A DNA stretch of 64,000 nt from Hydrogenophaga sp. (GTDB lineage: Bacteria > Pseudomonadota > Gammaproteobacteria > Burkholderiales > Burkholderiaceae_C): NCBI RefSeq assembly GCF_025699295.1, contig NZ_JAILWB010000014.1, positions 1 through 64,000 of the forward strand, given 5' to 3'. This document shows positions 54,096 through 62,004 of the stretch, piece by piece (positions within the stretch are counted from its first letter, which is position 1; each line of letters begins with the position of its first letter). The translations under genes were made by a program, and so were the position numbers. The notes beneath the pieces are model-generated. The model did not search any database. It had not been told where the DNA came from and worked only from the letters and a program-made list of their open reading frames with translations.

Positions 54096-55090
54096 CAGGC
54101 GCGCGCGTTCTTCCCGATGATCCCGGCGTTGAGGGGCGTGCGCGGCTGACCCTTGACGAGATAGTCGATCACGTTGTCCGCCGCCAGCATGGCCATGGCA
54201 CGGCGCGTCTGGATGGTGGCGCTGGCAATGTGCGGGGTGAGCACCACGTTGGGCACGGCGAGCAGATCCGGGTGCACTTTGGGCTCGCCTTCGAACACGT
54301 CCAGGCCGGCGGCGGCGATGCGACGCTCCTTCAGCGCCTTCGCCAGCGCCGCGTCGTCCACGATGCCGCCGCGCGCGATGTTCACCAGCGTGGCGGTTGG
54401 CTTCATCTGCGCGATCTCGGCTGCGCCGATGGCGTGGTGGCTCTCGGCGCTGTAGGGCAGCACAAGGATGAGGTGGTCTGCCTCGCGCAGCAGGGTGGCC
54501 TTGTCCACATAGCCGGCCTTGCATTCGGCTTCGGTGGTCGCGTCCAGCCGCGAGCGATTGTGGTAGATCACCTTCATGCCGAAGCCCAGCGCGCCGCGGC
54601 GCGCGATGGCCTGGCCAATGCGGCCCATGCCCAGGATGCCCAGCGTGCTGCCATGCACCTCGGCGCCGGCGAACATGTCCAGCGCCCAGCGATTCCACTG
54701 GCCGGCACGCAGGAAATGCTCGCTCTCGGTCACGCGGCGCGCGGTGGCCATGAGCAGCGCGAAGCCGAAGTCGGCCGTGGTCTCGGTGAGCACGTCGGGC
54801 GTGTTGGTGGCCAGCACCCCGGCCGCACTCAGCGCGGGCAGGTCGAAGTTGTTGTAGCCCACGGCGATGTTGGCCACGATGCGCAACTGCGGGCACGCGG
54901 CGACGATGGCGCCGTCGATGCGCTCGCTGCCGGTGGTGAGCACCCCGGCCTTGCCCTGCAGCCGCTCGATGAGCTGCGCGGGCGTGAGCACCCCGTCGCC
55001 GTCGTTGTGGTCGACGTCGAAATGCTGGCGCAGGTGCTCCACCACATCCGGGAATATCCTGCGCGAAACGAGAATGGCGGATCGGGCCAT
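54095..55090 (-). CDS. D-2-hydroxyacid dehydrogenase (glyoxylate/hydroxypyruvate reductase type)
   Basis: NAD(P)-dependent D-2-hydroxyacid dehydrogenase, 331 residues. The Rossmann motif is GSTLGILGMGRIGQAIARRG. Active-site Arg is in NIARGGIVDD, Glu in LDVFEGEP and His in LTPHIASAT. It is closest to GhrB/GyaR reductases that turn glyoxylate or hydroxypyruvate into glycolate or glycerate. It lies 5 bases after the FKBP gene in the same operon. Confidence 0.9.
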   Translation of the reverse strand: MARSAILVSRRIFPDVVEHLRQHFDVDHNDGDGVLTPAQLIERLQGKAGVLTTGSERIDGAIVAACPQLRIVANIAVGYNNFDLPALSAAGVLATNTPDVLTETTADFGFALLMATARRVTESEHFLRAGQWNRWALDMFAGAEVHGSTLGILGMGRIGQAIARRGALGFGMKVIYHNRSRLDATTEAECKAGYVDKATLLREADHLILVLPYSAESHHAIGAAEIAQMKPTATLVNIARGGIVDDAALAKALKERRIAAAGLDVFEGEPKVHPDLLAVPNVVLTPHIASATIQTRRAMAMLAADNVIDYLVKGQPRTPLNAGIIGKNARA

Positions 55091-55095
55091 GGCGC

Positions 55096-55443
55096 TCAGA
55101 CCGCCAGCAGATCGACTTCGAACAACAGCGTGGCGTTGGGCGGGATCACGCCACCTGCACCCCGTGCGCCGTAGCCCAGCGAGGCAGGAATGACGAGGCG
55201 GCGCGTGCCACCGACGGCCATGCCCTGCACGCCTTCGTCCCAGCCCTTGATGACGTGGCCCGCACCGAGCGGAAATTCGAACGGCTGGCCACGGTCCTTG
55301 CTGGAGTCGAACTTGGCGCCTTGCACGCCGTCGTTGTAGAGCCAGCCCGTGTAGTGCACCTGCACGGGATGCCCGGCCTGTGCCACGTCGCCGCTGCCGA
55401 CCACGGTGTCTTCATACTGCAGGCCGCTGGGGGTGGTGATCAT
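55096..55443 (-). CDS. FKBP-type peptidyl-prolyl isomerase
   Basis: Single FKBP domain of 115 residues without a signal peptide, therefore cytoplasmic. Family residues are visible: VQVHYTGWLYNDGVQGAKFD, FEFPLGAGHVIKGWDEGVQG, PASLGYGARGAGGVIPPNAT and LLFEVDLL. It has no long insert, so it is a small FkpA/FKBP12-like rotamase, not SlyD. AGGAG precedes the ATG (ACACATCATG context). Confidence 0.94.
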   Translation of the reverse strand: MITTPSGLQYEDTVVGSGDVAQAGHPVQVHYTGWLYNDGVQGAKFDSSKDRGQPFEFPLGAGHVIKGWDEGVQGMAVGGTRRLVIPASLGYGARGAGGVIPPNATLLFEVDLLAV

Positions 55444-55476
55444 GATGTGTCTCCTTGGAACGAATGAAAGCCGCGA

Positions 55477-56199
55477 TTATTCCAGCCAGGTCGTGAACGA
55501 CCCGACCGGTTCGCGCGGCGTGTGAAAACCGTTGACGGGCGCATCCGGGTCCGCATAACCCAGCGCCATGCCGCAGACCAGCATTTCGTTGTCGCCAGCA
55601 CCGATGTGCGGCAGGATGATTCTCGCGAAGCCGTTCCAGGCCGCCTGCGGGCAGGTGTGCAGGCCATGGGCGCGCGCAGCCACCATGATGGTCTGCAGGA
55701 ACATGCCGTAGTCCACCAGCGAGCCCCGCCCCATGATGCGATCGAGCGTGAACATCAGGCCCACGGGCGCATCGAAGAAGCGGAAGTTGCGCTGGTGCTG
55801 CGCGTGCATCTTGTCCTTGTCGCCTTTGGTGATGCCGAGCAGCCCGTACAGGCTCCAGCCGTTCTCGCGTCGGCGATCAATGTAGGGGCTGACCCATTTT
55901 TCCGGGTAGTAGTCGTATTCCTCGCGGTACTCGGCCGCCAGCGACGGATCGGCACGCAACGCATCGTGCGCGGCGCACACCTTCTGCACGAGTCCGTCGC
56001 GGCATGCGCCATTCAGCACGTACACCTTCCAGGGCTGGGTGTTGGTGCCCGAGGGCGCGCGGCTGGCCAGCTCCAGCAGGTGCTCGATCGTGGCGCGCGG
56101 CACGGGATCGGGCAGGAAGGCGCGGGCCGACATGCGGCTGTTGATGGCGGCATCGACGCTGGCGGCATCCATGACGCGGGCCGCGGGGTTGTGGGTCAT
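55477..56199 (-). CDS. Nitroreductase-family flavoprotein
   Basis: FMN-dependent nitroreductase-like protein, 240 residues. The N-terminal FMN-binding motif is [17 protein letters not shown], then [20 protein letters not shown]. The C-terminal [15 protein letters not shown] is typical. Probably reduces nitro compounds or quinones with NAD(P)H. Its start overlaps the thioesterase stop by four bases. Substrate not predictable. Confidence 0.9.
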   Translation of the reverse strand: MTHNPAARVMDAASVDAAINSRMSARAFLPDPVPRATIEHLLELASRAPSGTNTQPWKVYVLNGACRDGLVQKVCAAHDALRADPSLAAEYREEYDYYPEKWVSPYIDRRRENGWSLYGLLGITKGDKDKMHAQHQRNFRFFDAPVGLMFTLDRIMGRGSLVDYGMFLQTIMVAARAHGLHTCPQAAWNGFARIILPHIGAGDNEMLVCGMALGYADPDAPVNGFHTPREPVGSFTTWLE

Positions 56200-56648
56200 C
56201 GCAAGCTCTCCAGGGTGTGTTTGAGTTTCTCGGGCAGTGGCACCGGCCGGCGGGTCTCGCGGTCGACGTACACATGCACGAAGTGGCCACAGGCCGCCGC
56301 CCCGTCTTCACCGTCGGCGAACAGCCCCACCTCGTAGCGCACGCTGGAGCTGCCCATGTGCGCCACCCGCAGGCCTGCCCACACGGTCTGCGGAAAAGCC
56401 AGTGGCGCGAAATAGTTGCACTGCGTCTCGATCACCAGGCCGATCACCGCGCCGTCATGGATGTCAAGGGCGCCCTGCTCGATCAGGTGCGCATTGACCG
56501 CCGTGTCGAACCAGCTGTAGTAGACGACGTTGTTCACATGGCCATACACATCGTTGTCGCTCCAGCGCGTGCCGATAGGTCGGAACACGCGGTAGGCGCT
56601 GCGGGGCAAGGGCTGTGGGCGCGCGGCCGTATTGCTGGCGTTGTTCAT
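56196..56648 (-). CDS. Hotdog-fold acyl-CoA thioesterase
   Basis: A 150-residue 4HBT-type thioesterase (YbgC/FadM-like). The catalytic Asp is in [20 protein letters not shown], followed by [28 protein letters not shown] and VRYEVGLF form the hotdog sheet. It hydrolyses acyl-CoA esters. It overlaps both the HDAC-like and the nitroreductase genes by four bases. Confidence 0.9.
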   Translation of the reverse strand: MNNASNTAARPQPLPRSAYRVFRPIGTRWSDNDVYGHVNNVVYYSWFDTAVNAHLIEQGALDIHDGAVIGLVIETQCNYFAPLAFPQTVWAGLRVAHMGSSSVRYEVGLFADGEDGAAACGHFVHVYVDRETRRPVPLPEKLKHTLESLR

Positions 56649-57631
56649 GCGGCGGCATTGTGCCAGTGGCCTGCTCCCGCACCTGTCGCTCCCGCGGGCA
56701 CCTGCGACCGCCAGCGCTCGCGGTACTGCAGCGCCGCACCATAGGTATTGACCTGCACCTGCACCGTGGCCTCCAGGTCGTGGCCGTAGCCGCCTCCCAT
56801 GGCAAAAGCCAATGGAATGCGGCGGCGCCAGGCCCAGTCCATCACCCGGCGGTCGCGCGCTTCCAGCCCGTCGAACGTGAGCTTGAGGCGGCCGAGCCGG
56901 TCTCCTTCATGGGGGTCGGCACCAGCCAGGTACAGCACCAACCCGGGGTCGAAGCGTTGCTCCATTGTCTCCAGCGCTCGCTCGAGGGCGTCGAGGTATT
57001 CCGTGTCACCACAGCCGTCGGGCAGTTCGACATCGACGTCACTCGGCTCCTTGCGAAACGGGAAGTTCTTCGCCCCATGCAGCGAGAGGGTGAACACGGT
57101 GTCGTCGTGCGCGAAGATGTGCGCCGTACCGTTGCCCTGGTGCACGTCCAGGTCGATGATCGCCACCCGCAGCGGACCGTGGGCACGCCGTGTGCGCGCG
57201 TATTCGGCCTGCATCAGGCGCGCGGCCACCGCAAGATCGTTGAACACGCAGAAGCCGCTGCCCTTGCCGGCGTAGGCGTGGTGCGTGCCCCCGGCCAGGT
57301 TGGCCGCCAGCCCCGCGCCATCCAGCGCGCTGCGACAGGCCAGCAGCGTGGCCCCCACCGAGCGCCGTGCCCGTTCGGCCATGGCCAGGCTCCAGGGGAA
57401 CCCGATCTCGCGCTGCGCCGCCGCGCTCAGGCTGCCCTGGGCGACGGCTTCGATGTAGGCCGGGGTGTGCACCAGCGCCAGCTCACCGTGGCTGGCCGGC
57501 AGCGCTTCCAGCAACTCCACCTGTGGCAACTCCGCCCGCAATCGCTCGCGCAGGCGCGCGTACTTGCCCATGGGAAAGCGGTGGCCACTGGGCAGGGGAA
57601 GGACAAAGTGGTCGGCGTAGTAGGCGTGCAC
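56645..57631 (-). CDS. Histone-deacetylase-family amidohydrolase
   Basis: HDAC/acetylpolyamine amidohydrolase family protein, 328 residues. The active-site His pair is in [20 protein letters not shown]. Zinc ligands are in [16 protein letters not shown] (Asp, His) and [14 protein letters not shown] (Asp). The catalytic Tyr position is in AMGGGYGHD. It probably deacetylates a small molecule or protein lysine. First of a three-gene chain with 4-base overlaps (HDAC, thioesterase, nitroreductase), and divergent from the phasin gene. Confidence 0.88.
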   Translation of the reverse strand: MHAYYADHFVLPLPSGHRFPMGKYARLRERLRAELPQVELLEALPASHGELALVHTPAYIEAVAQGSLSAAAQREIGFPWSLAMAERARRSVGATLLACRSALDGAGLAANLAGGTHHAYAGKGSGFCVFNDLAVAARLMQAEYARTRRAHGPLRVAIIDLDVHQGNGTAHIFAHDDTVFTLSLHGAKNFPFRKEPSDVDVELPDGCGDTEYLDALERALETMEQRFDPGLVLYLAGADPHEGDRLGRLKLTFDGLEARDRRVMDWAWRRRIPLAFAMGGGYGHDLEATVQVQVNTYGAALQYRERWRSQVPAGATGAGAGHWHNAAA

Positions 57632-57730
57632 GGGGCAGTGCCCACAAGGGGCCTGAAGAGGTAACGGCCCATTGTGTCCGGATCGCGAATCCGCCGGGCA
57701 CGCACGACTTTTAGAACACGATCCCTAGAA

Positions 57731-57804
57731 TGCTGCACTGCAGCAAAAAAGGCTTGCACTGACACGGGTTATCCCTATAATTCAGGTCATGTTGCAGCGC
57801 AGCA
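57731..57804 (+). promoter_or_regulatory. Phasin promoter flanked by two TGC-rich dyads (PhaR-like)
   Basis: A strong sigma-70 promoter, TTGCAC (57754-57759) and TATAAT (57776-57781) with a 16-base spacer. A perfect dyad TGCTGCACTGCAGCA (57731-57745) lies just upstream, and a second, TGTTGCAGCGCAGCA (57790-57804), lies over the transcription start. Their spacing and TGC/GCA content suit PhaR, the PHB-responsive repressor of phasin genes. Confidence 0.65.
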
Positions 57805-57895
57805 AAGTGAACGAAAACAACAGCGTCCAGACAGCGCGGTGTTCTCAGCAGCCTTCAACTAAGCCCTGTTTTTTTACAAGTTTAGGAGTTTGAAC

Positions 57896-58438
57896 ATGTT
57901 GACCGCCGAACAAATGATTGCCGCCCAGAAAGCCAACATCGAGACCATCTTCGGTCTGACCCAGAAAGCCTTCGAAGGCGTCGAAAAGCTGGTTGACCTG
58001 AACGTGCAGGCCACCAAGGCCGCCCTGTCCGAGTCCGCCAACAGCGCCCAGGCCCTGATGAGCGTGAAAGACGCCCAGGAACTGCTGGCTCTGCAAGCCA
58101 ACCTGATGCAGCCTCTGGCCGAGAAAACCGTGGCCTACAGCCGCCACCTGTACGACATCGCTTCGGGCACCACCGCCGAATTCGGCAAGGCCGCTGAAGC
58201 GCAAGCCAGCGACACCCAGAAGAAATTCCTGGCTGTCGTGGACAACGCCGCCAAGAACGCTCCCGCCGGTTCCGAGACCGCCGTGGCCGTGATGAAGAGC
58301 GCTGTCTCCGCCGCCAACAACGCCATGGAATCTGTGCAGAAGGCCGTCAAGCAAGCCACCGAAATGGCCGAGTCCAACTTCAACACCGTGACGTCCTCCG
58401 CCGTGAGCGCCACGAAGTCGGCCGCCAAAAAGCGCTGA
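57896..58438 (+). CDS. phaP: Phasin, PHB granule-associated protein
   Basis: A 180-residue phasin of the betaproteobacterial type. It begins [20 protein letters not shown], then [20 protein letters not shown]. It is almost wholly amphipathic helix, Ala-rich, and ends [14 protein letters not shown] ([10 protein letters not shown]). It coats polyhydroxybutyrate granules and limits their coalescence. AGGAG (57884-57888) seven bases before the ATG fixes the start. A terminator follows at 58611. Confidence 0.95.
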   Translation: MLTAEQMIAAQKANIETIFGLTQKAFEGVEKLVDLNVQATKAALSESANSAQALMSVKDAQELLALQANLMQPLAEKTVAYSRHLYDIASGTTAEFGKAAEAQASDTQKKFLAVVDNAAKNAPAGSETAVAVMKSAVSAANNAMESVQKAVKQATEMAESNFNTVTSSAVSATKSAAKKR

Positions 58439-58862
58439 ACAGCACCGCGATCGTGCCGTTGATCGGCCCGCTTGACACACGTCGAAGGGGCCACACTAGT
58501 ATCAAGTCACGTCGCGCTGACCCCCATCAAGGCAGCGCTTGAACCTCAAGTCTGTTTTTCTGGTTGTCTCCTCGGGTCCTTTTCGAAATTCGATTTCATC
58601 GGACCCCTTAAGCCCTCACTGCAAGGTGAGGGCTTTTTTTATGCCCCGACGGCCAGCGCGCGACGAGCGCAGACACGCGCGCAGCGTCACCGCGCAGTGC
58701 GCACCCGGCCCCGGGTTCCCCGGGAAGCGTTGCAAAACCTATTAAGAACGATTCGTGTTTGTGCTAGCATGACGAAGCCATTTTTCCGCTGCCGGCAACG
58801 CACATTGCCGTAAGGAGCCTTCCCACGCCTTCGGCGCTATCCACTCACCGAAAGATCCTCAC
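58439..58862. other. Intergenic region, phasin to iron-binding protein
   Basis: This 424-base gap holds the phasin terminator and, near its right end, an extended -10 (TGCTAGCAT, 58762-58770) that may serve the next gene. An AT-rich stretch (ATTAAGAACGATTCGTG, 58741-58757) resembles half of a Fur box but is too weak to call. I see no ORF of interest. Confidence 0.6.
58611..58640 (+). terminator. Rho-independent terminator after phaP
   Basis: AGCCCTCAC and GTGAGGGCT form a 9-base stem around a six-base loop, followed by a run of T (58634-58640). Confidence 0.9.
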
Positions 58863-59918
58863 ATGCACAACACCCTCAAGTTCTCCCTGGCAGCCTCGGC
58901 CCTGGCTGCCGCCCTGGGCGCCCAGACCGTCGCGCACGCACAGGACAAGGTGCTCAACCTCTATTCGGCACGCCATTACCAGACCGACGAGGCGATGTAC
59001 GAGGCCTTCACCCGGACCACCGGCATCAAGATCAACCGGGTCGACGCGGACGATGCCGGCATCGTTGCGCGGCTGCGTGCCGAGGGCGCGGCCTCCCCCG
59101 CCGACGTGATCATGCTGGTGGACGCAGCGCGCCTGGCGTCGGCCGACAGCCAGGGGCTGTTCCAGCCCATCAAGTCCGCCAAGCTGGACGCGGCCATCCC
59201 TGCCAACCTGCGCGCAGATGCCGGCCCGGATGGTGTGACCTGGACCGGCTTCTCGACCCGAGCCCGCGTGATCGTGTACGACCCGATGCGCGTGAAACCT
59301 GCCGACGTGGCCACCTACGAGCAACTTGCCGACCCCAAGCTCAAGGGCATGGTCTGCACGCGAACGGGCTCGCACCCCTACAACCTCTCACTGTTCTCCA
59401 CCGTGGTCGAGCGTCTGGGGGACCAGAAGGGCGAGGCGTGGCTCAAAGGGGTGGTGGACAACATGGCCCGCGCACCCAAGGGCGGTGACACCGACCAGAT
59501 CAAGGCCGTGGCCTCGGGCGAGTGCGGTGTGGCGCTGACCAATTCCTACTACGTGGCACGGCTGATCAAGTCTTCCAAGCCGGAAGACCGCGCGGTGATG
59601 GACAAGGTGCGCGTGGTGTTCCCCAACCAGGGAACCAGCGGCACGCATGTGAACATCGCCGGCGCGGCCGTGGCCAAACACGCCAAGAACCGCGACAACG
59701 CCATTCAGTTCATGGAGTTCCTGGCCAGCCCGTTCGCGCAGGACTACTTCGCCAACGGCAACAACGAGTTCCCGGCGGTCAAGGATCTGAAAGTGGCCAA
59801 CCCCGCCATCAAGGCCATGGGTGGCGACAACTTCAAGGCCGAGACCGTGCCCCTGGGCGCGGTCGCCAGGAACATGACCAAGGTGCAGCAGATGCTGGAC
59901 CGCGTCGGGTACAAGTAA
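58863..59918 (+). CDS. FutA/FbpA-like iron(III) substrate-binding protein
   Basis: Periplasmic binding protein of an Fe3+ ABC importer, 351 residues. The signal peptide (MHNTLKFSLAASALAAALGA ... AHAQDK) is followed by VLNLYSARHYQTDEAMYEAF, the N-terminal part with a His/Tyr ligand region. The paired Tyr iron ligands are in NSYYVARL. PNQGTSGTHVNIAGAAVAKH is a further family block. No permease or ATPase genes are adjacent, so the rest of the transporter is elsewhere. Confidence 0.92.
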   Translation: MHNTLKFSLAASALAAALGAQTVAHAQDKVLNLYSARHYQTDEAMYEAFTRTTGIKINRVDADDAGIVARLRAEGAASPADVIMLVDAARLASADSQGLFQPIKSAKLDAAIPANLRADAGPDGVTWTGFSTRARVIVYDPMRVKPADVATYEQLADPKLKGMVCTRTGSHPYNLSLFSTVVERLGDQKGEAWLKGVVDNMARAPKGGDTDQIKAVASGECGVALTNSYYVARLIKSSKPEDRAVMDKVRVVFPNQGTSGTHVNIAGAAVAKHAKNRDNAIQFMEFLASPFAQDYFANGNNEFPAVKDLKVANPAIKAMGGDNFKAETVPLGAVARNMTKVQQMLDRVGYK

Positions 59919-59925
59919 CCCCCCC

Positions 59926-59993
59926 GCCGCGCTTCGCGCGACCCCCTCAAGGGGGCAATGCCTGCGGACCGGCGGAGCCGGATCCGCGGCATT
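59926..59993 (+). repeat. Structured intergenic repeat element, copy 1
   Basis: Three consecutive hairpins: CGCGC-TTC-GCGCG (59928-59940), CCCCC-TCAA-GGGGG (59942-59955), and a long stem starting AATGCC (59957-59962) and closing GGCATT (59988-59993). It begins 8 bases after the iron-binding-protein stop codon. A related element lies at 61880-61964. Confidence 0.65.
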
Positions 59994-60017
59994 CTGGACT
60001 TGAGGTGCTTCGGCTGA

Positions 60018-60054
60018 AGAAAAGCCCCTGTGCATTCACACGGGGCTTTTCTTT
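60018..60054. terminator. Bidirectional terminator between fbpA-like and ppk2
   Basis: AAAAGCCCC and GGGGCTTTT pair with an inner GTG/CAC extension around a CATT loop. A residues precede and T residues follow, so it serves both the plus-strand iron gene and the minus-strand kinase gene. Confidence 0.85.
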
Positions 60055-60064
60055 TCCGCGGCGG

Positions 60065-60973
60065 TCAGAACACCTGGGGCACGTAAATTTCGCCGGGCAC
60101 CTGATGGCGGCGGTAGCCTTCGTGGCGCACGCGCTCAGGGAGCGTGATCGCCGGCCGCTCCACCTCGCCGTAGGGCATCTGCTGCAGCAGGTGGTGGATG
60201 CAGTTCAGGCGCGCCTTCTTCTTGTCGTCCGCCTGCACCACCCACCACGGGGACTCGGGGATGTGGGTGCGCTCCAGCATCACTTCCTTGGCCTGGGTGT
60301 AGAGCTCCCAGCGGCGGCGGCTCTCCAGGTCCATGGGGCTGAGCTTCCACTGCTTGAGGGGGTCGTGGATGCGCCCCAGGAAGCGCAGGTGCTGCTCTTC
60401 GTCGGAAATCGAAAACCAGTACTTGATGAGCTGGATGCCCGAACGCACCAGCATCTTCTCGAACTCGGGCACAGAGCGAAAGAACTCCTCGTACTGTTCG
60501 TCGGTACAGAAGCCCATGACGCGCTCGACGCCGGCGCGGTTGTACCAGCTGCGGTCGAACAGCACCATCTCGCCGGCCGCAGGCAGGTGCGCGGCGTAGC
60601 GCTGGAAATACCACTGTGTGCGCTCGCGATCGTTGGGCGCAGGCAGCGCGGCCACGCGGCATACGCGCGGGTTCAGGCGCTGGGTGATGCGCTTGATCGC
60701 CCCGCCCTTGCCCGCCGCGTCGCGGCCCTCGAACACGAACACCACCTTGTGCCCGGTGGCCACCACCCAGTCCTGCAGCTTGACCAGTTCGGCCTGCAGG
60801 CGGAACAGCTCGCGGAAGTAGACGCGGCGCGCTTCCTTCTGCTGCACCTCGTCAACCGCGGGAGCCAACGCGTCCAGGTGCCGGTCCTCGAACTCCATCT
60901 CCAACTCTTCGTCGTAGCCGTCCATGAGGTCGGTGTGGATGCGGCGCATCAGCTCATCGTGGCTGTCGAACAT
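60065..60973 (-). CDS. ppk2: Polyphosphate kinase 2
   Basis: PPK2-family enzyme of 302 residues that uses polyphosphate to phosphorylate nucleotides, or the reverse. Walker A is VFEGRDAAGKGGAIKRI, the lid region RERTQWYFQRYAAHLP, and Walker B MVLFDRSWYNRAGVERVMGF. Single-domain length fits the PPK2 class I group. It sits near the phasin gene, but no shared promoter is visible. Confidence 0.94.
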   Translation of the reverse strand: MFDSHDELMRRIHTDLMDGYDEELEMEFEDRHLDALAPAVDEVQQKEARRVYFRELFRLQAELVKLQDWVVATGHKVVFVFEGRDAAGKGGAIKRITQRLNPRVCRVAALPAPNDRERTQWYFQRYAAHLPAAGEMVLFDRSWYNRAGVERVMGFCTDEQYEEFFRSVPEFEKMLVRSGIQLIKYWFSISDEEQHLRFLGRIHDPLKQWKLSPMDLESRRRWELYTQAKEVMLERTHIPESPWWVVQADDKKKARLNCIHHLLQQMPYGEVERPAITLPERVRHEGYRRHQVPGEIYVPQVF

Positions 60974-61062
60974 GGGGACTCCGTGAATGGGACAAAGCGC
61001 TCAGGCTAGGCGGGGTTCATGACAACGGCGTGACACCACCATGTCGCATAATCACCGGTCAA

Positions 61063-61078
61063 TTGACGTTTACGTCAA
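61063..61078. promoter_or_regulatory. Palindromic operator, LiuR (MerR-family)-like
   Basis: TTGACGTTTACGTCAA has perfect 7-base arms and sits 33 bases before the SDR start codon. It resembles MerR-family LiuR operators that control branched-chain amino acid and acyl-CoA degradation genes in proteobacteria. A half-copy (AACGTCA) follows at once. Confidence 0.6.
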
Positions 61079-61111
61079 CGTCACACCCCTCATCCCACAG
61101 GAGCTCACACC

Positions 61112-61870
61112 ATGGACATCCAAGGCAAGGTTTTCATCGTCACCGGCGGCGCGTCCGGGCTGGGCGAAGGCACGGCACGCATGCTCGCGGCCCACGGCGG
61201 CAAGGTCGTCATCGCCGACATGCAGGCCGACAAGGGCGAAGCGGTGGCCAAAGACATCGGTGGCGCCTTCGTCAAGTGCGACGTGAGCAGCGAAGCCGAC
61301 GGCCAGGCCGTGGTGGCCCAGGCGGTGTCGATGGGCAAGCTCATGGGTCTGGTGAACTGCGCGGGCATCGCGCCGGCCGAAAAGACCGTGGGCAAGAACG
61401 GCGCGCACAACCTGGGCGTCTACACCAGGACCATCATGGTCAACCTGGTCGGCAGCTTCAACATGATCCGCCTGGCCGCTGAAGCGATGAGCAAGAACGA
61501 GCCCGAGGCCACGGGCGAGCGCGGCGTGATGATTTCCACCGCCAGCGTGGCGGCCTATGACGGGCAGATCGGCCAGGCTGCGTACGCCGCTTCCAAGGGC
61601 GGCATCGTCGGCATGACGCTGCCGATCGCGCGCGACCTGGCGCGCAACGGCATCCGCAACATGACCATCGCACCGGGCATCTTCGGGACGCCCATGCTGT
61701 TCGGCATGCCCAAGGAAGTGCAGGACGCGCTCGCCGCCGGCGTGCCCTTCCCCAGCCGCCTGGGCACGCCCGACGACTACGCCAAGCTGGCGAAACACAT
61801 CATCGAAAACGACATGCTCAACGGCGAGGTGATCCGCCTCGATGGTGCGATCCGCCTCGCACCGAAGTAA
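61112..61870 (+). CDS. Short-chain dehydrogenase, 3-hydroxyacyl-CoA dehydrogenase type 2-like
   Basis: Classical SDR of 252 residues. The NAD site is [17 protein letters not shown], followed by NCAG. The catalytic Ser is in [12 protein letters not shown] and Tyr-x3-Lys in YAASKGG. C-terminal [20 protein letters not shown] is typical of HSD17B10-like 3-hydroxy-2-methylbutyryl-CoA/3-hydroxyacyl-CoA dehydrogenases. CAGGAG before the ATG supports the start. The LiuR-like palindrome upstream fits isoleucine or fatty-acid breakdown. Confidence 0.92.
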   Translation: MDIQGKVFIVTGGASGLGEGTARMLAAHGGKVVIADMQADKGEAVAKDIGGAFVKCDVSSEADGQAVVAQAVSMGKLMGLVNCAGIAPAEKTVGKNGAHNLGVYTRTIMVNLVGSFNMIRLAAEAMSKNEPEATGERGVMISTASVAAYDGQIGQAAYAASKGGIVGMTLPIARDLARNGIRNMTIAPGIFGTPMLFGMPKEVQDALAAGVPFPSRLGTPDDYAKLAKHIIENDMLNGEVIRLDGAIRLAPK

Positions 61871-61879
61871 GCTCACTCC

Positions 61880-61964
61880 GCGCCGCGCCTGCGGCGCATC
61901 ACCCCTTACGGGGGCAACACCTGTGGCCTGTCCAGAGCCTGTCGAAGGACAGTTCCGCGGTGTT
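61880..61964 (+). repeat. Structured intergenic repeat element, copy 2
   Basis: Same plan as copy 1: GCGCCGC-GCCT-GCGGCGC (61880-61897, allowing one offset), CCCC-TTA-CGGGG (61902-61914), then a stem opening AACACC (61916-61921) and closing GGTGTT (61959-61964). The apical part contains CTGTCC...GGACAG with the GAGCCTGTCGAAGG sequence common in Comamonadaceae. It begins 10 bases after the SDR stop. Confidence 0.65.
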
Positions 61965-62004
61965 CTCGAAGGGCTTCCCTTCGTTGACATGGATGAGGCT
62001 TCAC

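Noticed and set aside
58741..58757. Fur box before the iron-binding protein
   Set aside because: Only a loose half-site match; far weaker than the box at 3778-3796.
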